DNA of 60,366 nt from Gammaproteobacteria bacterium (GCA_016882265.1 VGVB01000014.1:1-60366), one strand, 5' to 3'. Shown: positions 20,355 to 31,653, counted from the first letter of the stretch. Notes: generated by a model not told the origin, from the sequence alone. Numbers and translations: made by a program.

Positions 20355-21179
20355 ATGGCACTGAAGAAACTCAAGCCGCGATCGCCGGGTACGCGCTTCC
20401 AGTTGCGGCCCGATCGCTCCGGACTGCACAAGGGTCGCGCGCTGCGCGGGCTGGTCGCCGGTCACAAGTCGACCGGTGGCCGCAACAACGTCGGCCGGCT
20501 GACCACGCGGCACAAGGGCGGTGGCCACAAGCACAACTACCGCATGATCGATTTCCGCCGCGACAAGGACGGCATCCCGGCGCGGGTCGAGCGCCTCGAG
20601 TACGACCCGAACCGCTCCGCCTTCATCGCGCTGCTGCTGTACCGTGACGGCGAGCGCCGCTACATCCTGGCGCCGAAGGGCGTGCAGGCGGAAGCCGAGC
20701 TGCAATCGGGTGCCGACGCACCGATCCGGTCGGGCAACGCGATGCAGTTGCGGCACATCCCGGTCGGTTCGCTGGTCCACAACATCGAGTTGCGGCCGGG
20801 CAAGGGCGGCCAGCTGGCGCGCGCCGCCGGCAACTCGGCCCAGTACTCCGGGCGCGAAGGCGGCAACGCGATCCTGCGCCTGAAGTCGGGTGAACTGCGC
20901 AAGGTCAGCATCGAGTGCCGCGCGACGATCGGCGAGCTCGGCAACGACGAGCACAACCTGCGCAGCTTCGGCAAAGCCGGCGCGAAGCGCTGGCGCGGCA
21001 TCCGGCCGACCGTCCGCGGCGTGGTGATGAACCCGGTCGACCACCCGCACGGCGGCGGCGAGGGCCGTTCCGGTCAGGGCAACCCGCACCCGGTCTCGCC
21101 GTGGGGCTGGCACACCAAGGGCAAGAAGACCCGCAGCAACAAGCGCACCGACGCCATGATCGTGCGCCGCCGCAAGTGA
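20355..21179 (+). CDS. rplB: 50S ribosomal protein L2
   Basis: L2 is needed for subunit association and peptidyl transfer. The 274-residue product has the usual length. [19 protein letters not shown] near the N-terminus and the [16 protein letters not shown] block with its conserved histidine are diagnostic. The C-terminus ends with the basic [18 protein letters not shown] tail. Confidence 0.97.
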   Translation: MALKKLKPRSPGTRFQLRPDRSGLHKGRALRGLVAGHKSTGGRNNVGRLTTRHKGGGHKHNYRMIDFRRDKDGIPARVERLEYDPNRSAFIALLLYRDGERRYILAPKGVQAEAELQSGADAPIRSGNAMQLRHIPVGSLVHNIELRPGKGGQLARAAGNSAQYSGREGGNAILRLKSGELRKVSIECRATIGELGNDEHNLRSFGKAGAKRWRGIRPTVRGVVMNPVDHPHGGGEGRSGQGNPHPVSPWGWHTKGKKTRSNKRTDAMIVRRRK

Positions 21180-21192
21180 AGGAGCCGACCGC

Positions 21193-21471
21193 ATGCCTCG
21201 TTCGTTGAAGAAGGGCCCGTTCGTCGATCTGCACCTCGCGGCGAAGGTGCAGGCGGCCCGTGACAAGAACGACCGCCGGCCGATCCGCACCTGGTCGCGG
21301 CGCTCGATGGTCCTGCCGGACATGGTCGGCCTGACCATCGCCGTGCACAACGGCCGGCAGCACGTGCCGGTGCTGGTCACCGAGAACATGGTCGGGCACA
21401 AGCTCGGCGAGTTCGCGCCGACGCGGACCTTCAAGAGCCACTCGGCGACGCGCAAGGCCGACGGGGAGTGA
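21193..21471 (+). CDS. rpsS: 30S ribosomal protein S19
   Basis: S19 forms a complex with S13 in the 30S head and contacts the A-site tRNA. The 92-residue product starts [15 protein letters not shown] and contains [16 protein letters not shown] and the [13 protein letters not shown] block. A strong Shine-Dalgarno (AAGGAG) precedes the ATG. Confidence 0.97.
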   Translation: MPRSLKKGPFVDLHLAAKVQAARDKNDRRPIRTWSRRSMVLPDMVGLTIAVHNGRQHVPVLVTENMVGHKLGEFAPTRTFKSHSATRKADGE

Positions 21472-21476
21472 CGGTG

Positions 21477-21815
21477 ATGCAGGTATCCGCCCGGCTGCGC
21501 CACGCGCGCATCTCCCCGCAGAAGTGCCGTCTGGTCGCCGCTCTCGTGCGCGGCCAGCCGGTCGGACACGCGCTGCGGGTGCTGACCTACACGCCGAAGA
21601 AGGGTGCGCGGCTGGTACGCAAGGTACTCGAGTCGGCCATCGCCAATGCCGAGCACAACCTCGGTGCCGACATCGACGAACTCAGGATCGCGCGCATCGA
21701 GGTCGATACCGCGCCGGTCGCGCGACGCTTCCACGCCCGCGCCAAGGGCCGCGGCAACCGCATCGTCCGGCGCCTGAGCCACATCACCGTGACCGTGGCC
21801 GACGCGGCGCGCTAG
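21477..21815 (+). CDS. rplV: 50S ribosomal protein L22
   Basis: L22 binds all 23S rRNA domains and its loop narrows the exit tunnel, where macrolide-resistance changes occur. ATG 21477 is chosen because GGGGAG at 21463-21468 is ideally spaced and the resulting [18 protein letters not shown] matches the family; GTG codons at 21468 and 21474 are alternatives. The product has 112 residues. Confidence 0.94.
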   Translation: MQVSARLRHARISPQKCRLVAALVRGQPVGHALRVLTYTPKKGARLVRKVLESAIANAEHNLGADIDELRIARIEVDTAPVARRFHARAKGRGNRIVRRLSHITVTVADAAR

Positions 21816-21835
21816 CAGGGGATTCGGAGCAGCAC

Positions 21836-22549
21836 ATGGGTCAGAAGGTCAACCCGATCGGCATCCGGCTCGGCATCACGCGCGACTGGTCGTCGCGCTG
21901 GTACGCGGATTCGCGCAGCTTCCCGGCGCACCTGCACGGCGACTGGCGGATGCGCGAGTTCCTGCGGCGCAAACTGGCCGACGCTTTGGTCAGCCGCATC
22001 CAGATCGAGCGCGCGGCGCGCAAGGCCAACATCACGATCCATACTGCGCGCCCCGGCATCGTGATCGGCCGCAAGGGCGAGGACATCGAGAAGCTGCGGG
22101 CCGAAGTCGCCCGGCTGCTCGGCATGGCGGTCGCCGACGTGCGGCTCAACATCGCCGAGATCCGCAAGCCGGAGCTCGATGCACGGCTGGTGGCCGAGAG
22201 CATCGCGCAGCAGATCGAGAAGCGGGTGATGTTCCGCCGGGCGATGAAGCGGGCGGTCACCAACACGATGCGCAGCGGCGCGCTCGGCGTGAAAGTGCGG
22301 GTCGCCGGGCGGCTGAACGGCGCCGAGATCTCGCGCTCGGAATGGACCCGCGAGGGGCGCATTCCGCTGCACACGTTCCGCGCCGACATCGACTACGGTC
22401 TGGCCGAGGCGCGCACGACCTACGGCGTGATCGGCGTCAAGGTGTGGATCTTCCGCGGCGAGGTGTTCGACCGCGACCAGACCGAGGCGCAGGCGGCCGA
22501 GGCGGCGCCGGCCGAGCGGCCGGCAGCGGCCGAGCCGGTCGCCGGCTGA
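21836..22549 (+). CDS. rpsC: 30S ribosomal protein S3
   Basis: S3 lines the mRNA entry channel and has helicase activity with S4 and S5. The 237-residue product starts [14 protein letters not shown] at ATG 21836. A KH domain holds the [15 protein letters not shown] loop, and the C-terminal domain follows, with an Ala/Glu-rich tail that varies between species. Confidence 0.96.
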   Translation: MGQKVNPIGIRLGITRDWSSRWYADSRSFPAHLHGDWRMREFLRRKLADALVSRIQIERAARKANITIHTARPGIVIGRKGEDIEKLRAEVARLLGMAVADVRLNIAEIRKPELDARLVAESIAQQIEKRVMFRRAMKRAVTNTMRSGALGVKVRVAGRLNGAEISRSEWTREGRIPLHTFRADIDYGLAEARTTYGVIGVKVWIFRGEVFDRDQTEAQAAEAAPAERPAAAEPVAG

Positions 22550-22568
22550 GCACGGAGGACGACGCAAC

Positions 22569-22985
22569 ATGATGCAGCCGAAGCGGACCCGGTTCCGCAA
22601 GCAGCACAAGGGCAACCTGGCCGGCACCGCGGTGCGCGGCAGCACGGTCGCGTTCGGTGACTTCGGCCTGAAGGCGACCGACCGCGCGCGGATGACCGCT
22701 CGCGAGATCGAGGCGGCCCGGCGCGCGATGACCCGCTACGTCAAGCGCGGCGGGCAGATCTGGATCCGCGTGTTCCCCGACGTGCCGATCACGCAGAAGC
22801 CGCTCGAGGTACGCATGGGCAGCGGCAAGGGCAACGTCGAATACTGGGTCGCCAGGGTGACCCCGGGCAAGGTGCTGTTCGAGATCGAGGGCGTGCCGGA
22901 GACCACGGCGCGCGAGGCCTTCCGGCTGGCGGCCGCCAAGCTGTCGGTCGCCACCAGCTTCGTCAGGCGGCAGGTGCGCGGATGA
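22569..22985 (+). CDS. rplP: 50S ribosomal protein L16
   Basis: L16 helps shape the A site and is a late 50S assembly protein. The 138-residue product starts [15 protein letters not shown]; the first ATG is kept because the second Met occupies the position of Leu in the usual MLQPKRT start. EVRMGSGKG includes the arginine hydroxylated by YcfD-type enzymes in other gammaproteobacteria. The gene overlaps rpmC by 4 nt. Confidence 0.96.
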   Translation: MMQPKRTRFRKQHKGNLAGTAVRGSTVAFGDFGLKATDRARMTAREIEAARRAMTRYVKRGGQIWIRVFPDVPITQKPLEVRMGSGKGNVEYWVARVTPGKVLFEIEGVPETTAREAFRLAAAKLSVATSFVRRQVRG

Positions 22986-23194
22986 AGACCTCGGACCTGC
23001 GCCGGAAGACTCCGGCAGAGCTGCGCGACGAACTGCTCGGCCTGCGGCGCGAGCAGTTCAACCTGCGCATGGCGGCGGCCAGCGGCCAGCCGGCCCGGCC
23101 CGACCAGATCGGCAAGGTGCGCCGCAACATCGCACGGGTGAAGACCGTGCTCAACGAACTCGGGCGCGCGGCGCGCGCCGGGAGCAGCGACTGA
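22982..23194 (+). CDS. rpmC: 50S ribosomal protein L29
   Basis: L29 lies next to L23 at the exit tunnel. The 70-residue product is a helical hairpin starting [18 protein letters not shown], with [13 protein letters not shown] and a second helix [17 protein letters not shown]. It starts in an ATGA overlap with rplP and its stop overlaps the rpsQ start. Confidence 0.95.
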   Translation: MKTSDLRRKTPAELRDELLGLRREQFNLRMAAASGQPARPDQIGKVRRNIARVKTVLNELGRAARAGSSD

Positions 23195-23478
23195 TGGCTG
23201 GTGAAGAGACGGCCGCGACCACGGAACTGCCGGCGCGGACGCTGACCGGCACCGTGGTCAGCAACCGGATGAACAAGACGATCGCGGTGGCGGTCGAGCG
23301 GCTGGTCCGGCACCCGACCTACGGCAAGTACGTGCGGCGCACGACCAGATTGCTCGCGCACGACGAGCACAACGAGTGCCGCGCGGGCGACATGGTCGCG
23401 ATCGCCGAGTGCCGGCCGCTGTCGCGGCACAAGTCGTGGCGGCTGGTGCGCGTGCTCGAGCGCGCACCGCTGGCCTGA
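23194..23478 (+). CDS. rpsQ: 30S ribosomal protein S17
   Basis: S17 is a primary 16S rRNA binder of OB fold. The 94-residue product has [21 protein letters not shown] and the [20 protein letters not shown] block. The N-terminal extension of about 10 residues is acidic and poorly conserved. Start ATG overlaps the rpmC stop (TGATG). Confidence 0.95.
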   Translation: MAGEETAATTELPARTLTGTVVSNRMNKTIAVAVERLVRHPTYGKYVRRTTRLLAHDEHNECRAGDMVAIAECRPLSRHKSWRLVRVLERAPLA

Positions 23479-23497
23479 GCACGGGGAGGAGACGGGC

Positions 23498-23866
23498 ATG
23501 ATCCAGCACCGGACACGACTGGCGGCGGCGGACAATTCCGGGGCCCGCGAGCTGATGTGCATCAAGGTCATGGGCGGCACGCGCCGCCGCTATGCGGCGG
23601 TCGGCGACGTGATCAAGGTCAGCGTCAAGGACGCGATCCCGCGCGGCAAGGTCAAGAAGGGCGAGATCTACGATGCGGTCGTGGTGCGGACGCGCAGCGG
23701 GATCCGCCGCCAGGACGGCTCGCTGATCCGCTTCGACGGCAACGCCGCAGTGCTGCTGACCAACAAGCTGGAGCCGATCGGTACGCGCATCTTCGGGCCG
23801 GTGACGCGTGAACTGCGCAACGTGCAGTTCATGAAGATCATCTCGCTGGCACCGGAAGTGCTGTGA
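23498..23866 (+). CDS. rplN: 50S ribosomal protein L14
   Basis: L14 forms intersubunit bridges and is the target of the silencing factor RsfS. The 122-residue product has exactly the common length and starts [33 protein letters not shown] and the FGPVTRELR block are conserved. Confidence 0.97.
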   Translation: MIQHRTRLAAADNSGARELMCIKVMGGTRRRYAAVGDVIKVSVKDAIPRGKVKKGEIYDAVVVRTRSGIRRQDGSLIRFDGNAAVLLTNKLEPIGTRIFGPVTRELRNVQFMKIISLAPEVL

Positions 23867-23881
23867 CTGCGGAGTAGTGGC

Positions 23882-24199
23882 ATGCAGAAGATCCGCAAAG
23901 GCGACACCGTCGTGGTCATCGCGGGACGCGAGAAGGGCCGCACCGGCACCGTGGTCGGCGTGCTGGCCGGCGACCGCGTACTGGTCGAGAACGTCAACAT
24001 GGTCAAGCGGCACGAGAAGCCGAATCCGCAGCGCAATCGCCAGGGCGGCATCGTGCAGAAGGAGGCGCCGCTGCACCGCTCGAACGTGGCGCTGTGGAAT
24101 CCGGCGACCAGGCAGGCCGACCGGGTCGGTTGCCGCCGGCTGGCCGACGGACGCAAGGTGCGCTGCTTCCGTTCGAACGGCGAGCTGGTGGACGCGTGA
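23882..24199 (+). CDS. rplX: 50S ribosomal protein L24
   Basis: L24 starts 50S assembly. The 105-residue KOW-domain protein begins [20 protein letters not shown] and carries the [11 protein letters not shown] segment and the [10 protein letters not shown] block. It lies 15 nt after rplN. Confidence 0.96.
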   Translation: MQKIRKGDTVVVIAGREKGRTGTVVGVLAGDRVLVENVNMVKRHEKPNPQRNRQGGIVQKEAPLHRSNVALWNPATRQADRVGCRRLADGRKVRCFRSNGELVDA

Positions 24200-24216
24200 G
24201 CGGGGAGGCGGCGGCA

Positions 24217-24765
24217 ATGGGCGCAACGGCCAGACTGCACCGGCACTACCGCGAGGTCGTGGTGCCGAAGCTGCGCAGCGAGCTCGGCTGCGGCAACGAC
24301 ATGCAGGTGCCGCGCATCAGCAAGATCACCGTGAACATGGGCGTCGGCGAGGCGGTCGCGGACAAGAAGGTCATGGACGCGGCGGCCGCGGACCTGGCGC
24401 GGATCACCGGCCAGAAGGCCGCGATCCGCAAGGCGCGCAAGTCGGTGGCCTCGTTCAAGGTCCGCGACGGCCTGGCGGTGGGCTGCATGGTGACGCTGCG
24501 CGGCGCGCGCATGTACGAGTTTCTCGACCGGCTGATCAGTGTAGCGATGCCGCGCATCCGCGATTTCCGCGGCGTCAACCCGCGTTCGTTCGATGGCCGT
24601 GGCAACTACAGCTTCGGGGTCAAGGAGCAGATCATTTTCCCCGAGATCGCCTACGACCAGATCGACCAGTTGCGTGGCATGGACATCACGATCACGACTA
24701 CCGCGGGCGACGACCGCGCCGGGCGGGCGCTGCTCGAGGCGTTCAATTTTCCGTTCAGGAAGTGA
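24217..24765 (+). CDS. rplE: 50S ribosomal protein L5
   Basis: L5 binds 5S rRNA and contacts the P-site tRNA. The 182-residue product starts at ATG 24217 with GGGGAGG about 9 nt upstream; a GTG at 24196 is a less likely alternative start. [10 protein letters not shown], the [24 protein letters not shown] loop and the FNFPFRK C-terminus are conserved. Confidence 0.95.
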   Translation: MGATARLHRHYREVVVPKLRSELGCGNDMQVPRISKITVNMGVGEAVADKKVMDAAAADLARITGQKAAIRKARKSVASFKVRDGLAVGCMVTLRGARMYEFLDRLISVAMPRIRDFRGVNPRSFDGRGNYSFGVKEQIIFPEIAYDQIDQLRGMDITITTTAGDDRAGRALLEAFNFPFRK

Positions 24766-24768
24766 CCG

Positions 24769-25074
24769 ATGGCGAAGACCAGCATGATCGAGCGCGAGAA
24801 GCGCCGCGAGCGGACGGTACGGAAGTACGCGGCGAAGCGCGCGGAACTCAAGGCCGCGATCCGCAACCCGCGCCTCGACCGCGAGGACCGGCTGGCGGCG
24901 AGCGAGGCATTGCAGAAGCTGCCGCGCGACGCCAGCCCGTCGCGGCTGCGGCGGCGCTGCGCGGTGACCGGCCGGTCGCGGGGCAATTACCGCAAGTTCG
25001 GCTTCGGCCGCGTCAAGCTGCGCGAGGCGACGATGCGCGGCGACGTGCCGGGGCTGCGCAAGGCGAGCTGGTGA
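24769..25074 (+). CDS. rpsN: 30S ribosomal protein S14 (zinc-independent type)
   Basis: S14 lies in the 30S head. The 101-residue product is the long form without the CxxC zinc ribbon, starting [17 protein letters not shown], with [18 protein letters not shown] and [13 protein letters not shown]. No short zinc-type paralogue is visible in the window. Confidence 0.96.
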   Translation: MAKTSMIEREKRRERTVRKYAAKRAELKAAIRNPRLDREDRLAASEALQKLPRDASPSRLRRRCAVTGRSRGNYRKFGFGRVKLREATMRGDVPGLRKASW

Positions 25075-25087
25075 GGAGCGAACGCGC

Positions 25088-25483
25088 ATGAGCATGACCG
25101 ATCCGATTGCCGACCTGCTGACCCGCATCCGCAACGGCCAGCGCGCGGGCAAGGCCGAAGTCTCGATGCAGTCGTCGCGCCTCAAGGCGGCGATCGCCGG
25201 GGTGCTGAAGGACGAGGGCTACATCGCCGACTATGCGGTGCGGCAGCAGGACGGACGCAGCACGCTGTCGATCACGCTCAAGTACCACGCCGGCCAGCCG
25301 GTGATCGCGCGCCTCGAGCGCGTGTCGCGGCCCGGCCTGCGCCAGTACCGCGGGCGTAACGAGCTGCCGAAGGTGCTCGGCGGTCTCGGTATCGCGATCG
25401 TGTCGACGCCGGCCGGCGTCATGACCGACCGGGAGGCGCGCCGCGTCGGCCAGGGCGGCGAAGTCCTGTGCGTGGTCGCCTGA
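25088..25483 (+). CDS. rpsH: 30S ribosomal protein S8
   Basis: S8 binds the 16S central domain and represses the spc operon in E. coli by binding near the rplE start. The 131-residue product starts [18 protein letters not shown] and ends GGEVLCVVA, with the [15 protein letters not shown] motif near the end. Confidence 0.97.
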   Translation: MSMTDPIADLLTRIRNGQRAGKAEVSMQSSRLKAAIAGVLKDEGYIADYAVRQQDGRSTLSITLKYHAGQPVIARLERVSRPGLRQYRGRNELPKVLGGLGIAIVSTPAGVMTDREARRVGQGGEVLCVVA

Positions 25484-25493
25484 GGAGCCGGGC

Positions 25494-26027
25494 ATGTCGA
25501 GAGTAGCCAAGGCACCCGTCGTTCTGCCGCAGGGCGTCGCCGCCACGGTCAGTGCCGACGCGGTCCGCATCAAGGGCGCGAAAGGCGAGCTGACGCTGCG
25601 TCTGGCGCCGGGCATCAGCGTCGCGCAGCAGGACGGGCGGCTGCTGGTCGCGGTGGCGCCGGGCAGTCCGGCCGGCCGCGTTGGCGCCGGAACCACGCGC
25701 GCCCACCTCGCCAACATGGTCGCCGGAGTCACGCGCGGCTTCGAGCGCACGCTCGAACTGGTCGGCGTCGGTTACCGCGCCGCGGTGCAGGGCCGCAGCC
25801 TGAACCTGACGCTCGGCTTCTCGCATCCGGTCAGCTTTCCGGTACCGGAGGGCATCACGGTGGAAACGCCGAGCCAGACTGAAGTGCTGGTGCGGGGCAT
25901 GGACCGCCAGCTCGTCGGCCAGGTCGCGGCCGAGATCCGCGGCTTCCGCCCGCCGGAGCCGTACAAGGGCAAGGGCGTGCGTTATGCCGGCGAGAGGATC
26001 GTCATGAAGGAAGGCAAGAAGAAGTAG
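25494..26027 (+). CDS. rplF: 50S ribosomal protein L6
   Basis: L6 supports the GTPase region of the 50S subunit. The 177-residue product has two repeated domains, [22 protein letters not shown] in the middle and the signature [16 protein letters not shown] near the C-terminus. It is 10 nt after rpsH and 3 nt before rplR. Confidence 0.97.
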   Translation: MSRVAKAPVVLPQGVAATVSADAVRIKGAKGELTLRLAPGISVAQQDGRLLVAVAPGSPAGRVGAGTTRAHLANMVAGVTRGFERTLELVGVGYRAAVQGRSLNLTLGFSHPVSFPVPEGITVETPSQTEVLVRGMDRQLVGQVAAEIRGFRPPEPYKGKGVRYAGERIVMKEGKKK

Positions 26028-26030
26028 GCC

Positions 26031-26393
26031 ATGGCACAGCTCACCAAGACCGACCGGCGCCAGCGGCGCGCGACGCGCGCCCGCGCCAGGATCCGCGAGC
26101 AGGGCACGGCGCGGCTGACCGTGCACCGGACGCCGCGGCACATCTACGCACAGGTCACGACGGCCGACGGCGCGCGCGTGCTGGCGACCGCCTCGACCGT
26201 GCAGGACGCGGTGACGGCCGGGCTGAAGAGTACCGGCAATGTCGCCGCCGCGGCCGCGGTCGGCCGGGTGATCGCCGAGCGGGCCCGGGCGGCCGGGATC
26301 ACCGCGGTCGCGTTCGACCGGGCCGGTTTCAAGTACCACGGGCGCGTGCAGGCGCTCGCCGAGGCGGCCCGCGAGGCCGGCCTCCAGTTCTGA
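26031..26393 (+). CDS. rplR: 50S ribosomal protein L18
   Basis: L18 brings 5S rRNA into the central protuberance. The 120-residue product has a basic N-terminus ([13 protein letters not shown]), then [15 protein letters not shown] and the [25 protein letters not shown]-terminus typical of the family. Confidence 0.96.
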   Translation: MAQLTKTDRRQRRATRARARIREQGTARLTVHRTPRHIYAQVTTADGARVLATASTVQDAVTAGLKSTGNVAAAAAVGRVIAERARAAGITAVAFDRAGFKYHGRVQALAEAAREAGLQF

Positions 26394-26408
26394 ACCGAGG
26401 ACAGCGCG

Positions 26409-26924
26409 ATGGCACGAGTGGAAAGGGCGGCAGCCGGCGACGAGCTGATGGAGAAGCTGGTCGCGGTCAACCGTACGGCGAAGGTCGTCAAGGGCGGCCG
26501 GCAGTTCGGCTTCACCGCGCTGACCGTGGTCGGCGACGGCGCCGGCCGGGTCGGCTACGGCTACGGCAAGGCCCGCGAGGTGCCGACCGCGATCGCCAAG
26601 GCGATGCAGCAGGCCCGCAAGAACCTGGCGCCGGTGGCGCTGCGCGGCGATACGCTGCACTACGCCGTGCATGGCCGGCACGGCACGACCCGGGTGTACA
26701 TGCAACCGGCCTCGGAGGGCACCGGCGTGATCGCCGGCGGCGGCATGCGTGCCGTGTTCGAGTGCGCCGGCGTGCGCAACGTGCTGGCCAAGAGTTACGG
26801 CTCGCGCAACCCGATCAACGTCGTGCGCGCGACTTTCAACGCGCTGACGCGGGTGGTCGCGCCGGCCGCCATCGCGGCCAAGCGCGGCAAGACGATCGAG
26901 GAGATCACCGGAGCGGCGTCGTGA
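26409..26924 (+). CDS. rpsE: 30S ribosomal protein S5
   Basis: S5 acts in decoding fidelity and mRNA unwinding. The 171-residue product has [23 protein letters not shown] (the double-stranded RNA-binding-like domain, including the loop altered in spectinomycin resistance) and [15 protein letters not shown]. Its stop overlaps the GTG of rpmD. Confidence 0.96.
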   Translation: MARVERAAAGDELMEKLVAVNRTAKVVKGGRQFGFTALTVVGDGAGRVGYGYGKAREVPTAIAKAMQQARKNLAPVALRGDTLHYAVHGRHGTTRVYMQPASEGTGVIAGGGMRAVFECAGVRNVLAKSYGSRNPINVVRATFNALTRVVAPAAIAAKRGKTIEEITGAAS

Positions 26925-27106
26925 GCGGCGCACGGCTGCGGGTGACGCTGCGCGCCGGGCTGCCGGGGCAACTGCGCAGCATTCGCGCCTCGGTGCACGG
27001 ACTCGGGCTGCGCCGGATCCGCGACAGCCGCGTGGTCGAGGACACGCCGGCGGTGCGCGGCATGATCCGGCGGGCGCAGCACCTGCTCGTGGTCGAGCCG
27101 GTCTGA
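26921..27106 (+). CDS. rpmD: 50S ribosomal protein L30
   Basis: L30 is a small 50S protein. The 61-residue product starts at GTG 26921, overlapping the rpsE stop (GTGA). [26 protein letters not shown] and [15 protein letters not shown] fit the family. It has the usual length and sits between rpsE and rplO as expected. Confidence 0.92.
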   Translation: MSGARLRVTLRAGLPGQLRSIRASVHGLGLRRIRDSRVVEDTPAVRGMIRRAQHLLVVEPV

Positions 27107-27126
27107 CGGAACGGAGGACGGATGCC

Positions 27127-27579
27127 ATGCGACTGAACACGCTGAAGCCGGGTCCCGGCAGCCGCCGTGCGCGGCTGCGCGTCGGGCGCGGCGCCTCGGC
27201 CGGCCAGGGCAAGACCTGCGGCCGCGGCGGCAAGGGCCAGAAGGCGCGCAAGGGCGGTTACCACAAGGTCGGCTTCGAGGGCGGCCAGGTGCCGCTGCAG
27301 CGGCGCCTGCCGAAGGTGGGTTTCCGCTCGGCGCTGCAGCCGACCCGCGCCGAGGTCACGCTGACCGATCTGGCGAAGGTCAGTGCCGAGGTCATCGACC
27401 TCGCGGCGCTGAAGGCCGCCAGCGTGGTGCCGGCGCGCACCGCGCGCGCCAAGGTGATCCTGTCTGGCAGCATCGCCCGGGCGGTGACCCTGCGCGGCCC
27501 GGCGGTGGTGGCAACGAAGGGCGCCCGCGCGGCGATCGAGCAGGCCGGCGGCCGGATCGAGGAGGGCGCGTCCGCGTAA
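27127..27579 (+). CDS. rplO: 50S ribosomal protein L15
   Basis: L15 is a late 50S assembly protein with a long basic N-terminal extension. The 150-residue product starts [18 protein letters not shown] and has the [13 protein letters not shown] glycine/basic segment and the [14 protein letters not shown] signature. Confidence 0.96.
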   Translation: MRLNTLKPGPGSRRARLRVGRGASAGQGKTCGRGGKGQKARKGGYHKVGFEGGQVPLQRRLPKVGFRSALQPTRAEVTLTDLAKVSAEVIDLAALKAASVVPARTARAKVILSGSIARAVTLRGPAVVATKGARAAIEQAGGRIEEGASA

Positions 27580-27597
27580 GCGGCGCGGCGCTACCCG

Positions 27598-28941
27598 ATG
27601 GCAACGACGGCAGGCAATGCGACTCTGGCGCTCGGTGAAGTCACGCGCTTCACCGAGATGCGCCAGCGCCTGCTGTTCCTGCTCGGCGCGCTGGTCGTGT
27701 ACCGGATCGGCACTTTCGTCCCGGTGCCGGGCATCGACCCGGCGGCGATGGCCCGCCTGTTCGACAGCCAGGAGGGCACGATCCTCGGGCTGTTCAACAT
27801 GTTCTCGGGCGGCGCGCTCGAGCGGCTGTCGATCTTCGCGATGGGCGTGATGCCGTACATCTCGGCGTCGATCATCATCCAGATGATGGCGGTGGTCGTG
27901 CCCTCGATGGAGGCGATCAAGAAGGAAGGCGAATCGGGACGCCGCAAGCTGACGCAGTGGACCCGCTACTTCACCGTCGTGCTGGCCACCTTCCAGAGCT
28001 TCGCCGCCGCGGTCGCGTTCCAGAACCAGGGCGTGGTCATCAGCCCGGGCTTCTGGTCGTTCCTGCTGCCGGCGGTGCTGACGCTGACCGCCGGGACGAT
28101 GTTCATGATGTGGCTCGGCGAGCAGGTCACCGAGCGCGGCATCGGCAACGGCATCTCGATGCTGATCCTGGCTGGCATCATCTCCGGCCTGCCGGCCGCG
28201 ATCGGCGGCACCCTCGAGCAGGTGCGTACCGGCGAGATGAACCCGGCCTTCGCGCTGCTGCTGCTGCTGCTGATCGCCGCGGTGGTGGCGTTCTGCGTAT
28301 TCGTCGAGAGCGGCCAGCGGCGCCTGCCGGTGAATTACGCCAAGCGCCAGGTCGGCCGGCGCGTGTATGCCGGGCAGACCAGCCACCTGCCGTTCAAGCT
28401 GAACATGTCGGGCGTCATCCCGCCGATCTTCGCCTCCTCGCTGCTGCTGTTCCCGGCCACGCTGGCCAGCTTCATCGGCACCGGCGCCGGGGCCGGCTGG
28501 CTGCAGGACGTCGCCGCGGCACTTGGCTGGGGCCAGCCGCTGCACCTGCTGCTGTACGGCGGTCTGATCGTATTCTTCTGCTTCTTCTATACGGCGCTGG
28601 TGTTCAACGCCCGCGAGACCGCCGAGAACCTGAAGAAGGGCGGTGCGTTCATCCCGGGCATCCGTCCCGGCCCGCAGACCGGCGAGTACATCGACAAGGT
28701 GCTGACCCGGCTGACCGTCTGGGGCGCGCTGTACGTGACCGCGGTGTGTTTGCTGCCCGAAGTGCTGATGTCCTACGGGCGCGTGCCGTTCTATTTCGGC
28801 GGTACCTCGCTGCTGATCATCGTCGTCGTCGTGATGGACTTCGTCGCCCAGTTGAATGCGCACCTGATGTCGCACCAGTACGAGGGCCTGATGAAGAAAG
28901 CTAACCTGCGCGGCCTCGGCCGCAGCGGGACACCGCGTTGA
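27598..28941 (+). CDS. secY: Preprotein translocase subunit SecY
   Basis: SecY is the channel of the Sec translocon in the inner membrane. The 447-residue product has ten hydrophobic segments. [14 protein letters not shown] and the plug-region [23 protein letters not shown] are conserved, as is the cytoplasmic loop [27 protein letters not shown] in part. It lies in its usual place between rplO and rpmJ; its partner secE is at 1948. Confidence 0.97.
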   Translation: MATTAGNATLALGEVTRFTEMRQRLLFLLGALVVYRIGTFVPVPGIDPAAMARLFDSQEGTILGLFNMFSGGALERLSIFAMGVMPYISASIIIQMMAVVVPSMEAIKKEGESGRRKLTQWTRYFTVVLATFQSFAAAVAFQNQGVVISPGFWSFLLPAVLTLTAGTMFMMWLGEQVTERGIGNGISMLILAGIISGLPAAIGGTLEQVRTGEMNPAFALLLLLLIAAVVAFCVFVESGQRRLPVNYAKRQVGRRVYAGQTSHLPFKLNMSGVIPPIFASSLLLFPATLASFIGTGAGAGWLQDVAAALGWGQPLHLLLYGGLIVFFCFFYTALVFNARETAENLKKGGAFIPGIRPGPQTGEYIDKVLTRLTVWGALYVTAVCLLPEVLMSYGRVPFYFGGTSLLIIVVVVMDFVAQLNAHLMSHQYEGLMKKANLRGLGRSGTPR

Positions 28942-28971
28942 AGGACGGCGCGCCGTCCGGGAGCAGAAGGC

Positions 28972-29088
28972 ATGAAGGTTCGACCGTCGGTCAGGAAGAT
29001 CTGCAAGAACTGCCGGATCGTGCGCCGGGGCCGGGTCGTGCGCGTGATCTGCTCGTCGGATGCGCGCCACAAGCAGCGCCAGGGCTGA
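28972..29088 (+). CDS. rpmJ: 50S ribosomal protein L36 (zinc type)
   Basis: This 38-residue protein begins [14 protein letters not shown]. Residues C11, C14, C27 and H32 form the C-x2-C-x12-C-x4-H zinc ribbon of the zinc-binding form of L36. The gene lies 30 nt after secY, its usual place, with GCAGAAGG just upstream as Shine-Dalgarno. Confidence 0.95.
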   Translation: MKVRPSVRKICKNCRIVRRGRVVRVICSSDARHKQRQG

Positions 29089-29170
29089 GGCTGGGGCGGG
29101 CGGGAGCAACGGAGTACCACGGCGTGTCACATTGCAACATTCGTCGGCCGCGGCGAGAGGATCGGTAGTC

Positions 29171-29551
29171 ATGGCGCGTATTGCCGGCATCAACATTCCG
29201 GTCAACAAGCACATCGTCATCGGCCTGACCCACATCTACGGGGTCGGGCGCTCGCGCGCCCGGCAGGTGTGCGCCGCGGCCGGCGTCAACCCGGAAACCC
29301 GGGTCCGCGACCTGACCGAGCCCGAGGTCAACGTGCTGCGCGCCCAGGTGGCGCGGTTCATGGTCGAGGGCGACCTGCGCCGCGAGAACGCGATGTGCCT
29401 GAAGCGGCTGATGGATCTCGGCTGCTACCGCGGCATCCGGCACCGCAAGGGGCTGCCGGCGCGCGGCCAGCGCACCCGCACCAACGCCCGCACGCGCAAG
29501 GGTCCGCGCCGTGCGGCGATCAAGGGCAAGGTCCAGGCCGCCAAGCACTAG
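29171..29551 (+). CDS. rpsM: 30S ribosomal protein S13
   Basis: S13 contacts P-site tRNA and the 50S subunit in bridge B1. The 126-residue product starts at ATG 29171 ([14 protein letters not shown]). [26 protein letters not shown] and the basic C-terminal tail are typical. The 82-nt gap after rpmJ marks the start of the alpha operon; I see no clear promoter in it. Confidence 0.97.
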   Translation: MARIAGINIPVNKHIVIGLTHIYGVGRSRARQVCAAAGVNPETRVRDLTEPEVNVLRAQVARFMVEGDLRRENAMCLKRLMDLGCYRGIRHRKGLPARGQRTRTNARTRKGPRRAAIKGKVQAAKH

Positions 29552-29583
29552 GTCACTGGCCGTACTGACACGCAGGAAACACG

Positions 29584-29979
29584 ATGGCTGAACAGTCCAC
29601 CGCCACGCGGACGCGCAAGAAGGCGAAGCGCCAGGTCTCCGACGGGATCGCGCACATTCACGCGTCTTTCAACAACACGATCGTCACGATCACCGACCGC
29701 CAGGGCAACACGCTGGCCTGGGCCACCTCCGGCGGCTCCGGCTTCCGCGGCTCGCGCAAGAGCACGCCGTTCGCCGCGCAGGTCGCCGCCGAGAAGGTCG
29801 GCACCGCGGCCCAGGAATACGGGCTGCGCACCGTCGAAGTCCGGGTCAAGGGCCCGGGTCCGGGGCGCGAGTCGGCCGTGCGCGCGCTGAACGCCTGCGG
29901 TCTGAAGGTGACCAGCATCGCCGACGTGACGCCGATTCCGCACAACGGTTGCCGCCCGCCGAAGAAGCGGCGGGTCTGA
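29584..29979 (+). CDS. rpsK: 30S ribosomal protein S11
   Basis: S11 lies on the 30S platform near the E site. The 131-residue product has [22 protein letters not shown] and the [18 protein letters not shown] block, ending [11 protein letters not shown]. It lies 32 nt after rpsM. Confidence 0.97.
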   Translation: MAEQSTATRTRKKAKRQVSDGIAHIHASFNNTIVTITDRQGNTLAWATSGGSGFRGSRKSTPFAAQVAAEKVGTAAQEYGLRTVEVRVKGPGPGRESAVRALNACGLKVTSIADVTPIPHNGCRPPKKRRV

Positions 29980-29991
29980 GGTCGCAACGCC

Positions 29992-30615
29992 ATGGCCAGA
30001 TACCTGGGTCCCAAGTGCAAACTGTCGCGCCGCGAGGGCACCGACCTGCTGCTGAAGAGCGGGCTGAAGCCGCTGGAGAGCAAGTGCAAGCTCGAGGTGC
30101 CGCCCGGCGGCATCAAGGGCGAGCGCCGCACGCGCCTGTCCGGTTACGGCGTGCAGCTCCGCGAGAAGCAGAAGCTGCGGCGCATGTACGGAGTGCTCGA
30201 GCGCCAGTTTCGCAACTACTACGCCAAGGCCGCCGGCCGGCCCGGCGCGACTGGCGAGAATCTGCTGCGTTTCCTCGAGTCGCGTCTCGACAACGTCGTC
30301 TACCGGATGGGCTTCGCGGCGACCCGCGCCGAGGCGCGGCAGTTGGTCGCGCACAAGGCGATCAGCGTCAACGGCGCGACGGTCAACATCCCTTCGTACC
30401 AGTGCCAGGCCGGTGACGTCATCGCGGTGCGCGACAAGGCGCGCGCCCAGGCGCGGATCACCGCGGCGCTGGCGATCGCCGCCCAGGTTGGTTTCCCGGA
30501 CTGGGTCGAGGTCGACGAGGCGAAGTTCAGCGGACGGCTGAAACAGCTCCCCGACCGCGATCAGATCCTGCCCGAGATCAACGAGAATCTCGTCGTCGAG
30601 CTCTATTCCAAGTAA
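29992..30615 (+). CDS. rpsD: 30S ribosomal protein S4
   Basis: S4 nucleates 30S assembly and is the regulator of the alpha operon in E. coli. The 207-residue product starts [36 protein letters not shown] and HKAISVNG form the S4-type RNA-binding fold. It is 12 nt after rpsK and 12 nt before rpoA. Confidence 0.97.
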   Translation: MARYLGPKCKLSRREGTDLLLKSGLKPLESKCKLEVPPGGIKGERRTRLSGYGVQLREKQKLRRMYGVLERQFRNYYAKAAGRPGATGENLLRFLESRLDNVVYRMGFAATRAEARQLVAHKAISVNGATVNIPSYQCQAGDVIAVRDKARAQARITAALAIAAQVGFPDWVEVDEAKFSGRLKQLPDRDQILPEINENLVVELYSK

Positions 30616-30627
30616 CAGGTGACGGCA

Positions 30628-31632
30628 ATGCAAGGTACCGCCACGGAGTTCCTCAAGCCCCGCTCGGTCCGCGTCAGCGAGACCGGCGCCCGCCAGGCGC
30701 GCATCGTGATCGAGCCGTTCGAGCGCGGCTTCGGCCACACGCTCGGCAACGCGCTGCGGCGCGTGCTGCTGTCGTCGATGCCCGGTTGCGCGGTGACCGA
30801 GGTCGAGATCGACGGCGTACTGCACGAGTACACCAGCATCGAGGGCGTGCAGGAGGATGTCGTCGACATCCTGCTGAACCTCAAGCTGGTCGCGATCCAG
30901 ATGTACGCGCGCGAGTCCGCCGAACTGCGCCTGCAGAAAAAAGGGCCCGGCCCGGTGACCGCCGGCGATATCCAGGTCGACCACGACGTGACGATCGTCA
31001 ACCCGGAGCTGGTGATCGCCACTCTGAACAAGCCGGTCGAGCTCGGCATGACCATCCGGATCGAGCGCGGCCGGGGCTACCGGCCGGCGATGCAGCGCCG
31101 CGACCCGGAGGAGCAGGGCCGGCCGATCGGGCGGCTGCAGCTGGATGCGTCGTTCTCGCCGGTGCGGCGCGTGACCTACTCGGTCGAGGCGGCCCGCGTC
31201 GAACAGCGCACCGACCTCGACAAGCTGATCCTCGAGATCGAGACCAACGGCACGATCCACCCGGACGAGGCGATCCGGCGCGCTGGCGGCATCCTCAAGG
31301 AGCAGCTGACCGTGTTCGTGGACCTCGAGGGCCAGGGCGAGACGCCGAGCCGCGAGGCGGGCCCGCTGCCCGACCCGATCCTGTTGCGCCCGGTCGACGA
31401 GCTGGAGCTGACCGTGCGCAGCGCCAACTGCCTGAAGGCGGAGAACATCCACTACATCGGCGATCTGGTGCAGCGCACCGAGGTCGAGCTGCTGCGCACG
31501 CCCAATCTCGGCAAGAAATCGCTGACTGAGATCAAGGAGGTGCTCGAGACGCACGGCCTGATGCTCGGCATGCGCATCGAGGGCTGGCCGCCGGCCAGCC
31601 TGCGCCGCGACGACGAGCTGCGCTCGATCTGA
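30628..31632 (+). CDS. rpoA: RNA polymerase alpha subunit
   Basis: Alpha dimerises to start RNA polymerase assembly, and its C-terminal domain contacts UP elements and activators. ATG 30628 ([13 protein letters not shown]) matches the family; a GTG at 30619 is the alternative. The 334-residue product has [20 protein letters not shown] in the N-terminal domain. The C-terminal domain has [12 protein letters not shown], which holds the DNA-contacting Arg/Asn, and [16 protein letters not shown]. Confidence 0.97.
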   Translation: MQGTATEFLKPRSVRVSETGARQARIVIEPFERGFGHTLGNALRRVLLSSMPGCAVTEVEIDGVLHEYTSIEGVQEDVVDILLNLKLVAIQMYARESAELRLQKKGPGPVTAGDIQVDHDVTIVNPELVIATLNKPVELGMTIRIERGRGYRPAMQRRDPEEQGRPIGRLQLDASFSPVRRVTYSVEAARVEQRTDLDKLILEIETNGTIHPDEAIRRAGGILKEQLTVFVDLEGQGETPSREAGPLPDPILLRPVDELELTVRSANCLKAENIHYIGDLVQRTEVELLRTPNLGKKSLTEIKEVLETHGLMLGMRIEGWPPASLRRDDELRSI

Positions 31633-31653
31633 CCTCGACGCGGAGAACGAACC